64,000 nucleotides of DNA, from positions 248,001 through 312,000 of the forward strand of contig NZ_CP017886.1 of assembly GCF_001874645.1 (NCBI RefSeq). Reading direction: 5' to 3'. Positions 56,770 through 64,000 of the stretch are shown here, one piece after another; the stretch's first letter is position 1, and each line of letters begins with the position of its first letter. The notes beneath the pieces were generated by a model, which saw nothing but the letters and a program-made list of their open reading frames with translations, searched no databases and had not been told where the DNA came from. The DNA is from Pseudomonas frederiksbergensis (GTDB taxonomy: Bacteria > Pseudomonadota > Gammaproteobacteria > Pseudomonadales > Pseudomonadaceae). A program made the translations under genes and the position numbers.

Positions 56770-57069
56770 ATGACCGGGAAAACAGCGCGCCAATGCTTGT
56801 CATGGGGCCTACCCTCCCTGCTCGCCATCAGCCTGGTGCTGACAGCGGGATGTGCAGGCAAAACTGCCACGGCTCGCTATTCGGCCTCAAGCACAGGCTC
56901 AAGCTGCTATGCAAAAGCGCTACCCACTGCCGGCGAGGGCGGCCTGGCTTGGGGCTCCACCTTGAGCATCGCTCGCCAAAAATCCCTGGATAATTGCATA
57001 CGCTATGCCAGCCAATCCGGTGGCACGCCGAGTACCTGCAAGGTGGTGTTGGCGGAGTGCAAAAATTAA
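56770..57069 (+). CDS. Small lipoprotein
   Basis: 99 aa: signal peptide with lipobox LTAGC, GGGGGA before the ATG at 56770. Mature part has SSCYAKALP, AWGSTLSIARQKSLDNCIRY and STCKVVLAECKN, whose Cys pattern recalls DUF4189-like exported proteins. Function unknown. Confidence 0.7.
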   Translation: MTGKTARQCLSWGLPSLLAISLVLTAGCAGKTATARYSASSTGSSCYAKALPTAGEGGLAWGSTLSIARQKSLDNCIRYASQSGGTPSTCKVVLAECKN

Positions 57070-57174
57070 TAGAGCCGTAGCGAAGCGGGCCGTTCGGATA
57101 GCCTCGCAGGCTCGACAGCTGCTACGGGCGTTTATACTTGCCGACTTGGCCTTCGTCGCGGGCTACAACGCCTG

Positions 57175-57435
57175 GTGTTGCCGGAGACCAAGCAATTGTT
57201 AGCCGACCGACGTCCCGGCTGCATTTTCGTCATTGCGCCCGACGTCGACTCTGAAACCCTGCTGGCCCACGCCTGCGAAACCCTCGCCTCGGCCAATGTC
57301 ATGGCCAGCGATCTGGCGTTCGAGCTCGAAGGCCCCAAGCGCAATACCGCGCTGGCGATTCAGCAGATGATTTCGCTGGCTGAATTGGCGGTGAATCGCG
57401 CGCTGGATCACCTCGATCCGCCTGAACCGGCGTAG
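57175..57435 (+). pseudogene. 5'-truncated DUF6124-like gene
   Basis: 86 codons (first possible starts GTG 57175 and TTG 57178). The sequence FVIAPDVDSETLLAHACETL, SANVMASDLAFELEGPKRNT and ELAVNRALDHLDPPE matches the C-terminal part of the short Pseudomonas DUF6124-type proteins. The N-terminal 35-40 residues these proteins carry are absent upstream, so it is probably a decayed paralogue; short expression cannot be excluded. Confidence 0.55.
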
Positions 57436-57451
57436 TCGCCGGAGGTTGGGC

Positions 57452-57525
57452 AAAGATCGCAGGCTGCGCCAGCTCCTACGCGGGACACGTCATTCGGCGT
57501 AGGAGCTGCCGAAGGCTGCGATCTT
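57452..57525. repeat. REP-type inverted repeat
   Basis: Arms 57452-57479 and 57499-57525 with a few mismatches, between the truncated gene and convergent glsA, just past the glsA stop. Possible shared terminator. Confidence 0.8.
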
Positions 57526-57545
57526 TTGATCTTGATTTCTGGGCC

Positions 57546-58454
57546 TTAGAACACCGACCAGCCAATGCGCTGACTCAACAATTCCAGCGCCGCCATGCCG
57601 GCCAGCGAGTTACCCGCCGGGTTCAGCTCCGGCGACCAGACGCATACGGTAAAGCGCCCCGGCACCACGGCCACGATGCCACCGCCCACGCCACTCTTGC
57701 CGGGTAGACCCACGCGATAGGCGAAGTTGCCGGCTTCGTCATACAGACCGCTGGTGGCCATGATGGAGTTGACCTGTTGGGTCTGGCGCGCGGTGAGGAT
57801 CTGTTCGCCGCTGTGCTTGCAGAAGCCGTCATTGGCCAGGAAACAGAACGCCCGGGCCAGGTCGACGCAACTCATGCGCAGCGCACAATGGCTGAAGTAG
57901 CTGCGCAGCACCGCTTCCACATCGTTATGAAAGTTACCAAACGACTGCATCAGATAGGCCATGGCCGCGTTGCGCGCACGGTGCTGGTACTCCGACTCGG
58001 CGACTTTGCTGTCGACCATCACTTGCGGGTTGCCGGACAACCGCCGCACAAAATCACGCATCGACAGCGCCGGTGCGGCAAAGCGTGACTGGTTGATGTC
58101 GCAGATCACCAGCGCCCCGGCATTGATGAACGGATTGCGCGGCCGACCGCGCTCAAACTCCAGCTGCACCAGCGAGTTGAACGGCTGACCGGAAGGCTCG
58201 TGACCGAGTCGTTCCCAGATCGCCTCACCAGAATGGTCGATGGCCTGCACCAGGCTGAACACCTTGGAAATGCTCTGCACCGAAAACGGCGTGTGTGCAT
58301 CGCCTGCGCAATACAGTTCGCCGTCATTGCCATACACCGCAATGCCCAACTGATCGGCCGGCACACTGCCCAGCGCAGGAATGTAATCAGCCACCTTGCC
58401 CTGTCCGATCAGGGGGCGAACCGTGTCAAGAATCTCGTTCAACAGCGCTTGCAT
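57546..58454 (-). CDS. glsA: Glutaminase
   Basis: 302 aa serine-dependent glutaminase (glutamine to glutamate and ammonia). Catalytic Ser-x-x-Lys in [21 protein letters not shown], and the Tyr-containing [25 protein letters not shown] near the C terminus. The ATG at 58452-58454 gives the standard length; the ten-codon extension upstream is not conserved-looking. Confidence 0.93.
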   Translation of the reverse strand: MQALLNEILDTVRPLIGQGKVADYIPALGSVPADQLGIAVYGNDGELYCAGDAHTPFSVQSISKVFSLVQAIDHSGEAIWERLGHEPSGQPFNSLVQLEFERGRPRNPFINAGALVICDINQSRFAAPALSMRDFVRRLSGNPQVMVDSKVAESEYQHRARNAAMAYLMQSFGNFHNDVEAVLRSYFSHCALRMSCVDLARAFCFLANDGFCKHSGEQILTARQTQQVNSIMATSGLYDEAGNFAYRVGLPGKSGVGGGIVAVVPGRFTVCVWSPELNPAGNSLAGMAALELLSQRIGWSVF

Positions 58455-58624
58455 GGCGGGTTCCGAATTCACGCCCCGTACCACTGCGGGGACACAAACG
58501 CTAGACGCCGCGCGCGCGCGTCAAAGCACAGTTTTCCGCTCAACTGCCAAGCCCCCATGCGCTGGCAAGCCACAGGCGTCCTTTGAACAGCGGTTACCGC
58601 TGCTCGCAGAACGCCTGAGCCATC

Positions 58625-59884
58625 TCAGGCCATTTCTGCCTGTTTGACCACGGCCGTTGTCTGCACCTCAAACCGATCCGCCAGGAACGGTGTGATGTCC
58701 AGCGGCAACGCCTCGTTGTTCACCAGCTTGTCCAGTAACACCCCGGTGATCGCCGACGTCAGGATGCCGGTACGGAAATGCCCGCAGGCATTGAGATATC
58801 CCTGAACCCCTTTCATCGGCCCGAGAATCGGCAATTCATCCGGTGAGCCGGGTCGCAGCCCCGCCCAGCAGCGCTTGAGGTTGATGTGTTCAAGCTCTGG
58901 AATGCAGCGGATCGCGCCTTGCACCAGCCCATTGATTTCCGGGTAGGTGGTGGTTACGTCGAAGCCTTTGTCTTCAGTGGTGCTGCCGATCAGGATCTCG
59001 CCGTTGTCCTTCTGCGCCAGATAGCAATCACTGGTCGTCAGGCAACCGCGCAAGATCTTCGGCATGCGCTCGGTCAGCAAAATCTGACCCTTGACCGGAT
59101 TCACCGGAATGCTGATGCCCGTGGCTTGCAGGCTGAGCTGCGCAGCCCAGGCACCGGCGGCGTTGATCAAGGTGTCGCAACGGAACTCGCCGGCTTCGGC
59201 AGTCTGTACACCAACCACCCGCGAACCCTGGCGCAACACGTCAGTGACGTTAGTGTTGAAGTACAGGTCGACGCCATTCTGCCGGGCGCCTTCGGTGTAG
59301 GCGTCCGCCAGGCGGAACGGGCTGACCTGATGGTCGCAGAGAAACTCCAGCGCCCCACGTGCTTCATGGCTGACGCTCGGCTCGGCCTCGCGCAACGCGG
59401 CCTGGTCCAGCCAGCGCACCTGATCGGCGAGGTGCGGGATGCAGGCGACGATGTGCTCGGCGTACAAGCGATCCTCATCGTCGTAGATCACGAACTTCAG
59501 CCCGGTTTTTTCGAACTTGAAGTCCATGCCGTGGTTTTCCTGCAACTCGCGGTGCAGGTCCGGGTACATCGCATTCGATTGCAGGGCAAAGTCAAAGAAC
59601 GACTCCGGCAGGATGTGCGGCGTGCTGGAATCAACCGCCACCGCCGTGCCTTGAGTGTCGCGTTTGCGGTTGGCCGACATCATGCGAAAGAAGATGACCC
59701 CGCAGCCCAGCCCGACCGACTCACCAATCGCCCAGAGGCCGCCTGCCGACGCACGGGTCGCGTTGCCGGGACGCTTGGCATCGATCAGGGCGATTTTCAG
59801 GTTTTTGCGTTTCGACAGTTGATAGGCACAAGAAGCCCCGATCACACCGCCACCGGCAATCACCACATCGTAGAACTTACTCAT
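58625..59884 (-). CDS. hcnC: Hydrogen cyanide synthase subunit HcnC
   Basis: 419 aa FAD-dependent amine oxidase-like subunit (DadA/glycine-oxidase family). N-terminal VVIAGGGVIGASCAYQLSKR binds FAD; GNATRASAGGLWAIGESVGL and the C-terminal GYLNACGHFRTGILTSAITG are characteristic of HcnC. With HcnA and HcnB it oxidises glycine to HCN and CO2 at the inner membrane. Starts 8 bp inside hcnB. Confidence 0.95.
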   Translation of the reverse strand: MSKFYDVVIAGGGVIGASCAYQLSKRKNLKIALIDAKRPGNATRASAGGLWAIGESVGLGCGVIFFRMMSANRKRDTQGTAVAVDSSTPHILPESFFDFALQSNAMYPDLHRELQENHGMDFKFEKTGLKFVIYDDEDRLYAEHIVACIPHLADQVRWLDQAALREAEPSVSHEARGALEFLCDHQVSPFRLADAYTEGARQNGVDLYFNTNVTDVLRQGSRVVGVQTAEAGEFRCDTLINAAGAWAAQLSLQATGISIPVNPVKGQILLTERMPKILRGCLTTSDCYLAQKDNGEILIGSTTEDKGFDVTTTYPEINGLVQGAIRCIPELEHINLKRCWAGLRPGSPDELPILGPMKGVQGYLNACGHFRTGILTSAITGVLLDKLVNNEALPLDITPFLADRFEVQTTAVVKQAEMA

Positions 59885-61286
59885 GATTCAACGCATCCGT
59901 GCCGAGGTTCTGGAAAGCCGAAAAAGGAATCGGCTCGATGGGAAAACGCGGTCGCAACCAACCGACATCCTGGCGGCCGGTGGCTTCACGCAAGCGGTCG
60001 CTGCAATAACCGACACACATCCGCCCCTGACAATCGCCCATGCTCACCCGCGTGCGCATTTTCAGGCTGGCCATGTCTTGAACGCCTTGGGACAGCGCCC
60101 GATCGATATCGGCGCGGGTGGCGTTTTCGCAGCGGCAGATCACCGTATCGGCAGCCGGCAACGCCGTCTGCCCGGCACCGCGTTCGGTGTAGCGATCCAC
60201 CGCCGCGCGAAAGCGCACGATGGACTTGAGCTTCGCCAGATAGCGCTCACGCAATGGCAGCGCCTGTTCGGTGCTCAGCACATCACGCTGCACAAGGATC
60301 GACAACGCAGCGATTCGACCGCTGAACATCGCTGCTTCGCCGCCGCGAATCCCGCCCATGTCACCGGCCAGGTGAACGTGCGGTTCGCTGCTTTGCTGCC
60401 AGATATTGGCCGTGGCGCGCAGATAACCATCATCACTGAAGCCATGCTCCAGCCCCATTTGCTGACTGAGCTGAGTACGCGGAATGAAGCCATAGCCCAC
60501 CGCCAGGGTCTGCGCCGCAACCTGCTCGGCGCGACTCAGGTCTGGCTGCCAGCTGCTGGAATACGGTGCGACCGTCACGTTGCGTAATTCGCCCTCGCCT
60601 TGTGCCTCGACCACACCCCAACCGTAACGCATCGGGATCCGGTGCAATTTCAGGTACGCGAGCATGCTCAGCCCGTCGAGGAACAGTTGCGGTTTGTTCA
60701 GCAGTGCCAGGCTTTCCTTGGCGATCTTGCCGAACGCGCTGGCTTCGAACACTCCGGCAACCTTCACCCCGGATGCGTGCAATTGACAGGCGACCAGCGG
60801 TAACAGCGGACCGGTACCGGCGATCACCACCGGGCTTTGCGGCTTGACCACGCCACTCTTGATCTGCAACTGCAAACCACCCAGCAATATCACGCCCGGC
60901 AAGGTCCAGCCGGGGAACGGTACGCTGCGCTCATGGCATCCGGCAGCGAGCAACAATTGCGGATAGGTGATTTCCTGCACGCGTTCGCCTGCGTCCAGCA
61001 TGACCAACGCCCGAGTCCCTTCTGCACCGACGACCCGAGTGTTCAAACACACGTCGATCAGTGCACAACGGTCCTGAAAATCGCCATGCAGCCTGGCCAG
61101 AACCTCGGCGTAACGCGGCCCCAGATAGTCCAGGTGCACACCGTCGCGCAACGGCCCGCGATACACCACACCGCCCAGTCGGGAAGCTTCTTCAAGTAAC
61201 GTGCAGTGCACGCCGTGTTCGGCCAGTTCAATGGCCGCCGCCATACCCGCCGGGCCACCACCGACGATTACCGGATGCAGGCTCAT
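59877..61286 (-). CDS. hcnB: Hydrogen cyanide synthase subunit HcnB
   Basis: 469 aa FAD/NAD-fold subunit. Dinucleotide motif VGGGPAGMAAAIELAEHG at the N terminus, a second GTGPLLPLVACQL, and a C-terminal Cys-rich BFD-like segment (ICRCENATRADID, then GRMCVGYC) able to hold an Fe-S cluster. Overlaps hcnA by 4 bp and hcnC by 8 bp. Confidence 0.95.
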   Translation of the reverse strand: MSLHPVIVGGGPAGMAAAIELAEHGVHCTLLEEASRLGGVVYRGPLRDGVHLDYLGPRYAEVLARLHGDFQDRCALIDVCLNTRVVGAEGTRALVMLDAGERVQEITYPQLLLAAGCHERSVPFPGWTLPGVILLGGLQLQIKSGVVKPQSPVVIAGTGPLLPLVACQLHASGVKVAGVFEASAFGKIAKESLALLNKPQLFLDGLSMLAYLKLHRIPMRYGWGVVEAQGEGELRNVTVAPYSSSWQPDLSRAEQVAAQTLAVGYGFIPRTQLSQQMGLEHGFSDDGYLRATANIWQQSSEPHVHLAGDMGGIRGGEAAMFSGRIAALSILVQRDVLSTEQALPLRERYLAKLKSIVRFRAAVDRYTERGAGQTALPAADTVICRCENATRADIDRALSQGVQDMASLKMRTRVSMGDCQGRMCVGYCSDRLREATGRQDVGWLRPRFPIEPIPFSAFQNLGTDALNHE

Positions 61287-61597
61287 AGGGCCTCCTGCTC
61301 GGCAATACGGTTGACCACCGTTTCAACCTGCATACCTGGCTGCACCAGCGTCTGGCAGGCGCGGCGCTTGTGTCGGCCGTTGATTTTCACCAGGCAGCAT
61401 TGGCACACGCCCATGCCGCAATAGGCCCCGCTGATCTGATCGTGATCATTGCGTGCGACCTGGCGCACGCCGAGGGATTGAATGACCGTCAGCACAGTTT
61501 CGCCAATCGCGGCGCTGACCCGCTGGCCATTGAGTTCGATGGTCATGTCCGCCCGCACAAGCGGCTGGATGTCAAAGGTACGGTCTAGGCGTTGCAT
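61283..61597 (-). CDS. hcnA: Hydrogen cyanide synthase subunit HcnA
   Basis: 104 aa [2Fe-2S] ferredoxin-like subunit: CGMGVCQCCLVK (C-x4-C-x2-C) with the fourth Cys in RRACQT. Start MQRLDRTFDIQPL at 61595-61597 is chosen because the ATG four codons upstream lies inside the RsmA/RsmE hairpin sequence. That upstream ATG cannot be ruled out. First gene of hcnABC. Confidence 0.92.
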   Translation of the reverse strand: MQRLDRTFDIQPLVRADMTIELNGQRVSAAIGETVLTVIQSLGVRQVARNDHDQISGAYCGMGVCQCCLVKINGRHKRRACQTLVQPGMQVETVVNRIAEQEAL

Positions 61598-61604
61598 GGC
61601 ATGT

Positions 61605-61616
61605 TTCATCCGTGAA
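61605..61616 (-). promoter_or_regulatory. RsmA/RsmE-binding hairpin in the hcnA leader
   Basis: Minus strand reads TTCACGGATGAA: a 4-bp stem with GGA in the loop, overlapping the ribosome-binding region. The same 12-mer core was used in the published RsmE-hcnA RNA structure from P. protegens. It implies Gac/Rsm post-transcriptional control of cyanide production. Confidence 0.9.
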
Positions 61617-61747
61617 AAGTCATTGAGGGTTGGCAGCATCATGCTGCGGTCGTGCAACGACGTAACATCGCTGCGCCAAGGCAATGTCGCTGAGGGTGCT
61701 ACAAGGCCCTGGATCTTTTACGTTACGTGATAGGCCAAAGCGAAACA

Positions 61748-61761
61748 TTGATCCAGGCCAG
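61748..61761 (-). promoter_or_regulatory. Possible ANR/FNR site upstream of hcnA
   Basis: Minus strand CTGGC-N4-ATCAA: one half matches the ANR consensus TTGAT-N4-ATCAA, the other is poor. A -10-like TAACGT at 61720-61725 would put the site centre near -41.5. hcn operons are known to be induced by ANR at low oxygen. Confidence 0.5.
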
Positions 61762-61844
61762 TGAACTGCACCCCGCGGTCCATCTGACACGCCCATGAAA
61801 AAAACCGCATCTATTGACGCTGATGCCGGTGTCGCGCAACTCCC

Positions 61845-61974
61845 GTAGCAGCTGCCGAAGGCTGCGTTCGGCTGCGAAGCAGTCGTGAAATCAGGCACTG
61901 CGGTTTATCAGGTGAACCGTGGACACAGGTTTACGACCGCTGCGCGGCCGAACGCAGCCTTCGGCAGCTGCTAC
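61845..61974. repeat. Long inverted repeat with 28-bp perfect arms
   Basis: Arms 61845-61872 and 61947-61974 (GTAGCAGCTGCCGAAGGCTG...) are exact inverse complements around a 74-base centre. This is a sequence variant of the REP family (GTAGCAGCTGC instead of GTAGGAGCTGC) between hcnA and the response-regulator gene. Confidence 0.8.
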
Positions 61975-62130
61975 AGAATGCGCGGTGTCTGAAGGTTTGC
62001 TGGCTCCAGCGAAGTCGCTAACGCCTTGTCTGAAGGCGGTCTACCCTATATGAAAGTTTTTTTAGAACCCTCGCCGGCATTTCTTGGCACACTGCCGCCC
62101 GTGTACTTCATTCACTCTCAGGCAAGCCCC

Positions 62131-62814
62131 ATGACCCGAATCCTGACCATTGAAGACGACGCTGTCACCGCACAGGAGATCGTTGCCGAGCTGAGCAGCC
62201 ATGGCTTGCAGGTGGACTGGGTCGCCAATGGTCGAGAAGGTCTGGCGCGGGCGGTCAGCGGTGACTACGACCTGATCACCCTGGACCGCATGCTGCCGGA
62301 GCTCGATGGCCTGGCGATTGTCACCACCTTGCGAACCATGGGCGTGTCGACGCCGATTCTGATGATCAGCGCCCTGTCCGACGTCGATGAGCGGGTTCGC
62401 GGCCTGCGCGCCGGCGGCGACGATTACCTGACCAAACCCTTTGCCACCGACGAAATGGCCGCCCGGGTCGAAGTCCTGTTGCGACGCCAGAACACCGTCA
62501 AGGACTACACCACGACGCTGCGCGTGGCCGACCTTGAGCTCAACCTGATCAGCCGCGAAGCCAGCCGCGCCGGACAGTTGCTGAGCCTGCTGCCGACCGA
62601 ATACAAACTGCTGGAGTTTTTGTTGCGCAATACCGGGCAGATCCTCTCGCGGATGATGATTTTCGAAGAAGTCTGGGGCTATCACTTCGACCCGGGCACC
62701 AACCTGATCGATGTGCACATCGGACGTCTGCGCAAAAAGATCGACCCACCGGGCCAACTGCCGCTCATACGGACTGTGCGAGGCTCGGGTTATGTCATTG
62801 CTGAACCCGTCTAA
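62131..62814 (+). CDS. OmpR-family response regulator
   Basis: 227 aa. Receiver domain: acidic pair in TIEDDAV, phospho-acceptor Asp in LITLDRMLPELDG, Thr/Ser in MISALSDVDE, Lys in YLTKPF. C-terminal winged helix with LLPTEYKLLEFLLRNTGQIL and VHIGRLRKKID. ATG 62131; an upstream frame exists but adds no domain. Overlaps the sensor kinase gene by 23 bp. Signal unknown. Confidence 0.93.
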   Translation: MTRILTIEDDAVTAQEIVAELSSHGLQVDWVANGREGLARAVSGDYDLITLDRMLPELDGLAIVTTLRTMGVSTPILMISALSDVDERVRGLRAGGDDYLTKPFATDEMAARVEVLLRRQNTVKDYTTTLRVADLELNLISREASRAGQLLSLLPTEYKLLEFLLRNTGQILSRMMIFEEVWGYHFDPGTNLIDVHIGRLRKKIDPPGQLPLIRTVRGSGYVIAEPV

Positions 62815-64000
62815 AGGCTGGCGCTCCTCCAGCAGCCGCTTGCTGGCGCTCTACAGTTCGCTGTTCGTGGTCTGGAGCGGCCTGCTCATGGGGGTGATGT
62901 ATTACGAGGTTTCCAGCTACCTGGAGAACCTTGCCAAACATTCACTGATGCAACGCCAGCACCTGTTTTCACGCTTCCACGGCGAGCAACTGGATGAGGC
63001 GCTGATCGCCAGCATCACCTTCGATCAACGTGGCATCGACGCCTACGGGCTATTCGACGAGCGGCTCCGGCCCCTGCACGGGCTGATCCGCAAGATCCCC
63101 GCCGGTCTGCCGCTGGACGGCAAGATCCATGAACTGCACGACTGCGCCGACCCGGATGACGCCAGCATGCCGTCCGACAGCTGCGACGCCGTGGCGACTC
63201 ACACCCTGGATAACCGCTGGCTGGTGCTGGTGCGTGACAACGGTTCGTTGTTCGCTGTCACGCGGATCATCCTGTATGCCCTGTTCTGGGGCGTCTCGCT
63301 GACCATCATCCCCGGCATCGCCGGTTGGCACTTGTTGCGCCGTCGGCCGCTGCGGCGTATTCGCGCCCTGCAAGCGAGCGCCGAAGCCATCGTCGCCGGC
63401 AACCTGAACCACCGCTTGCCGCTGTCCAGCCGCCGCGATGAGTTGGACATGCTCGCCGCCATCGTCAACGCCATGCTCGAACGCATCGAGCGTTTGGTGA
63501 ACGAGGTCAAAGGGGTTTGCGACAACATTGCCCATGACCTGCGCACCCCGCTCACCCGGCTACGCGCGCAGCTTTACCGCATTCAACAACAGGCCGCCGA
63601 AGGTTCTGCCGAGGCGTTGCAGCTGGATCAGGTGATCGCCGAAACCGACACCCTGATGGCGCGTTTTCGCGGGTTGCTGCGGATTTCCGAGCTAGAGGAT
63701 CAACAACGGCGTTCGGGCTTTGTGCTATTCGATCCGTTGCCGTTGCTGCAAGAACTGCACGATTTTTACCTGCCGCTGGCCGAAGAAGGTCAGCTGACAT
63801 TAAGCCTGCAAACGCCACACACCCTGCCTGCGCTGACCGGCGACCGGGCGTTGTTGTTTGAAGCCCTGTCGAACTTGCTGAGCAACTCGATCAAGTTCAC
63901 CCCGGCGGGCGGTCAGGTCATCGTGCGGGCGAGCAACAACGCCGGCAGCACACGCATTGAAGTCCTCGACTCCGGACCCGGCATCCCGGCGGACAAACGC
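62792..64000 (+). CDS. Sensor histidine kinase, partial
   Basis: 403 codons, open at the right edge. N-terminal helix LLALYSSLFVVWSGLLMGVM, a periplasmic domain of about 120 residues with two Cys, a second helix (ALFWGVSLTIIPGIAGW), a HAMP linker, H-box NIAHDLRTPLTRLR, N-box EALSNLLSNSIKFTP and the start of the G1 box (VLDSGPGIPADK). The ATG lies within the regulator gene. The Asp/Cys-containing sensor loop gives no clear ligand. Confidence 0.92.
   Translation, partial: MSLLNPSKGWRSSSSRLLALYSSLFVVWSGLLMGVMYYEVSSYLENLAKHSLMQRQHLFSRFHGEQLDEALIASITFDQRGIDAYGLFDERLRPLHGLIRKIPAGLPLDGKIHELHDCADPDDASMPSDSCDAVATHTLDNRWLVLVRDNGSLFAVTRIILYALFWGVSLTIIPGIAGWHLLRRRPLRRIRALQASAEAIVAGNLNHRLPLSSRRDELDMLAAIVNAMLERIERLVNEVKGVCDNIAHDLRTPLTRLRAQLYRIQQQAAEGSAEALQLDQVIAETDTLMARFRGLLRISELEDQQRRSGFVLFDPLPLLQELHDFYLPLAEEGQLTLSLQTPHTLPALTGDRALLFEALSNLLSNSIKFTPAGGQVIVRASNNAGSTRIEVLDSGPGIPADKR

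Noticed and set aside
1..64000. CRISPR arrays
   Set aside because: No regularly spaced direct repeats of 24-40 bases were seen; the recurring repeats are REP-type inverted repeats at scattered sites.

Overview
The window is a chromosomal segment of a fluorescent-group Pseudomonas. Three things point there: the gene order gloB-methyltransferase-rnhA-dnaQ beside mltD, a five-gene peptide permease and fabI (I recall the same order in P. aeruginosa); several hairpins of the GATCGCAGCCTGCGGCAGCTCCTAC type typical of the P. fluorescens group; and an hcnABC hydrogen cyanide operon with an RsmA/RsmE-type leader hairpin. Gene density is high and no rRNA, tRNA or CRISPR was found.

Layout. 1-720: dnaQ, missing its last residues. 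833-9320: a benzoate/catechol block (catB-catC-catA, benR, benABCD on the minus strand, catR divergent) placed between dnaQ and rnhA. It converts benzoate to catechol (BenABC, BenD) and catechol to 3-oxoadipate enol-lactone (CatA, CatB, CatC). BenR-type and CatR-type operators are both readable. 9431-21474: conserved core (rnhA, methyltransferase, gloB, mltD, nppA1A2BCD-like permease, fabI). 21598-37600: accessory and metabolic genes (LysR/VOC protein, molybdenum hydroxylase, AraC and LysE proteins, DHCW cupin, fabV, cytochrome c, 2-oxoglutarate oxygenase, cell-wall hydrolase, lactate permease, MATE pump). Small gene remnants of VOC, LacI and LysR families lie in intergenic gaps between 25.8 and 41.7 kb.

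37.6-53.2 kb is the most mosaic part. It holds a degenerate integron attC-like site, a reverse-transsulfuration operon, and a lysE-family exporter gene broken at one codon. A 2.5-kb segment carrying an HNH endonuclease gene and a PLD-like gene sits in that gene. Deleting it on paper restores a complete 206-codon lysE frame. About 7.5 kb further on, a second, roughly 94% identical copy of the lysE 3' end begins at the same codon. Between the two copies lie a small P-loop kinase, a LysR/quinone-reductase pair, a DUF2252 protein and a 784-residue secreted protein. I read this as repeated integration at one site in lysE. No recombinase gene is visible in it.

53.2-64 kb: a His-tailed EamA transporter, chrA, an AlkA-type glycosylase overlapping an Ada-like zinc-domain protein, a 5'-truncated small gene, glsA, hcnABC, and a two-component pair whose kinase runs off the right end.
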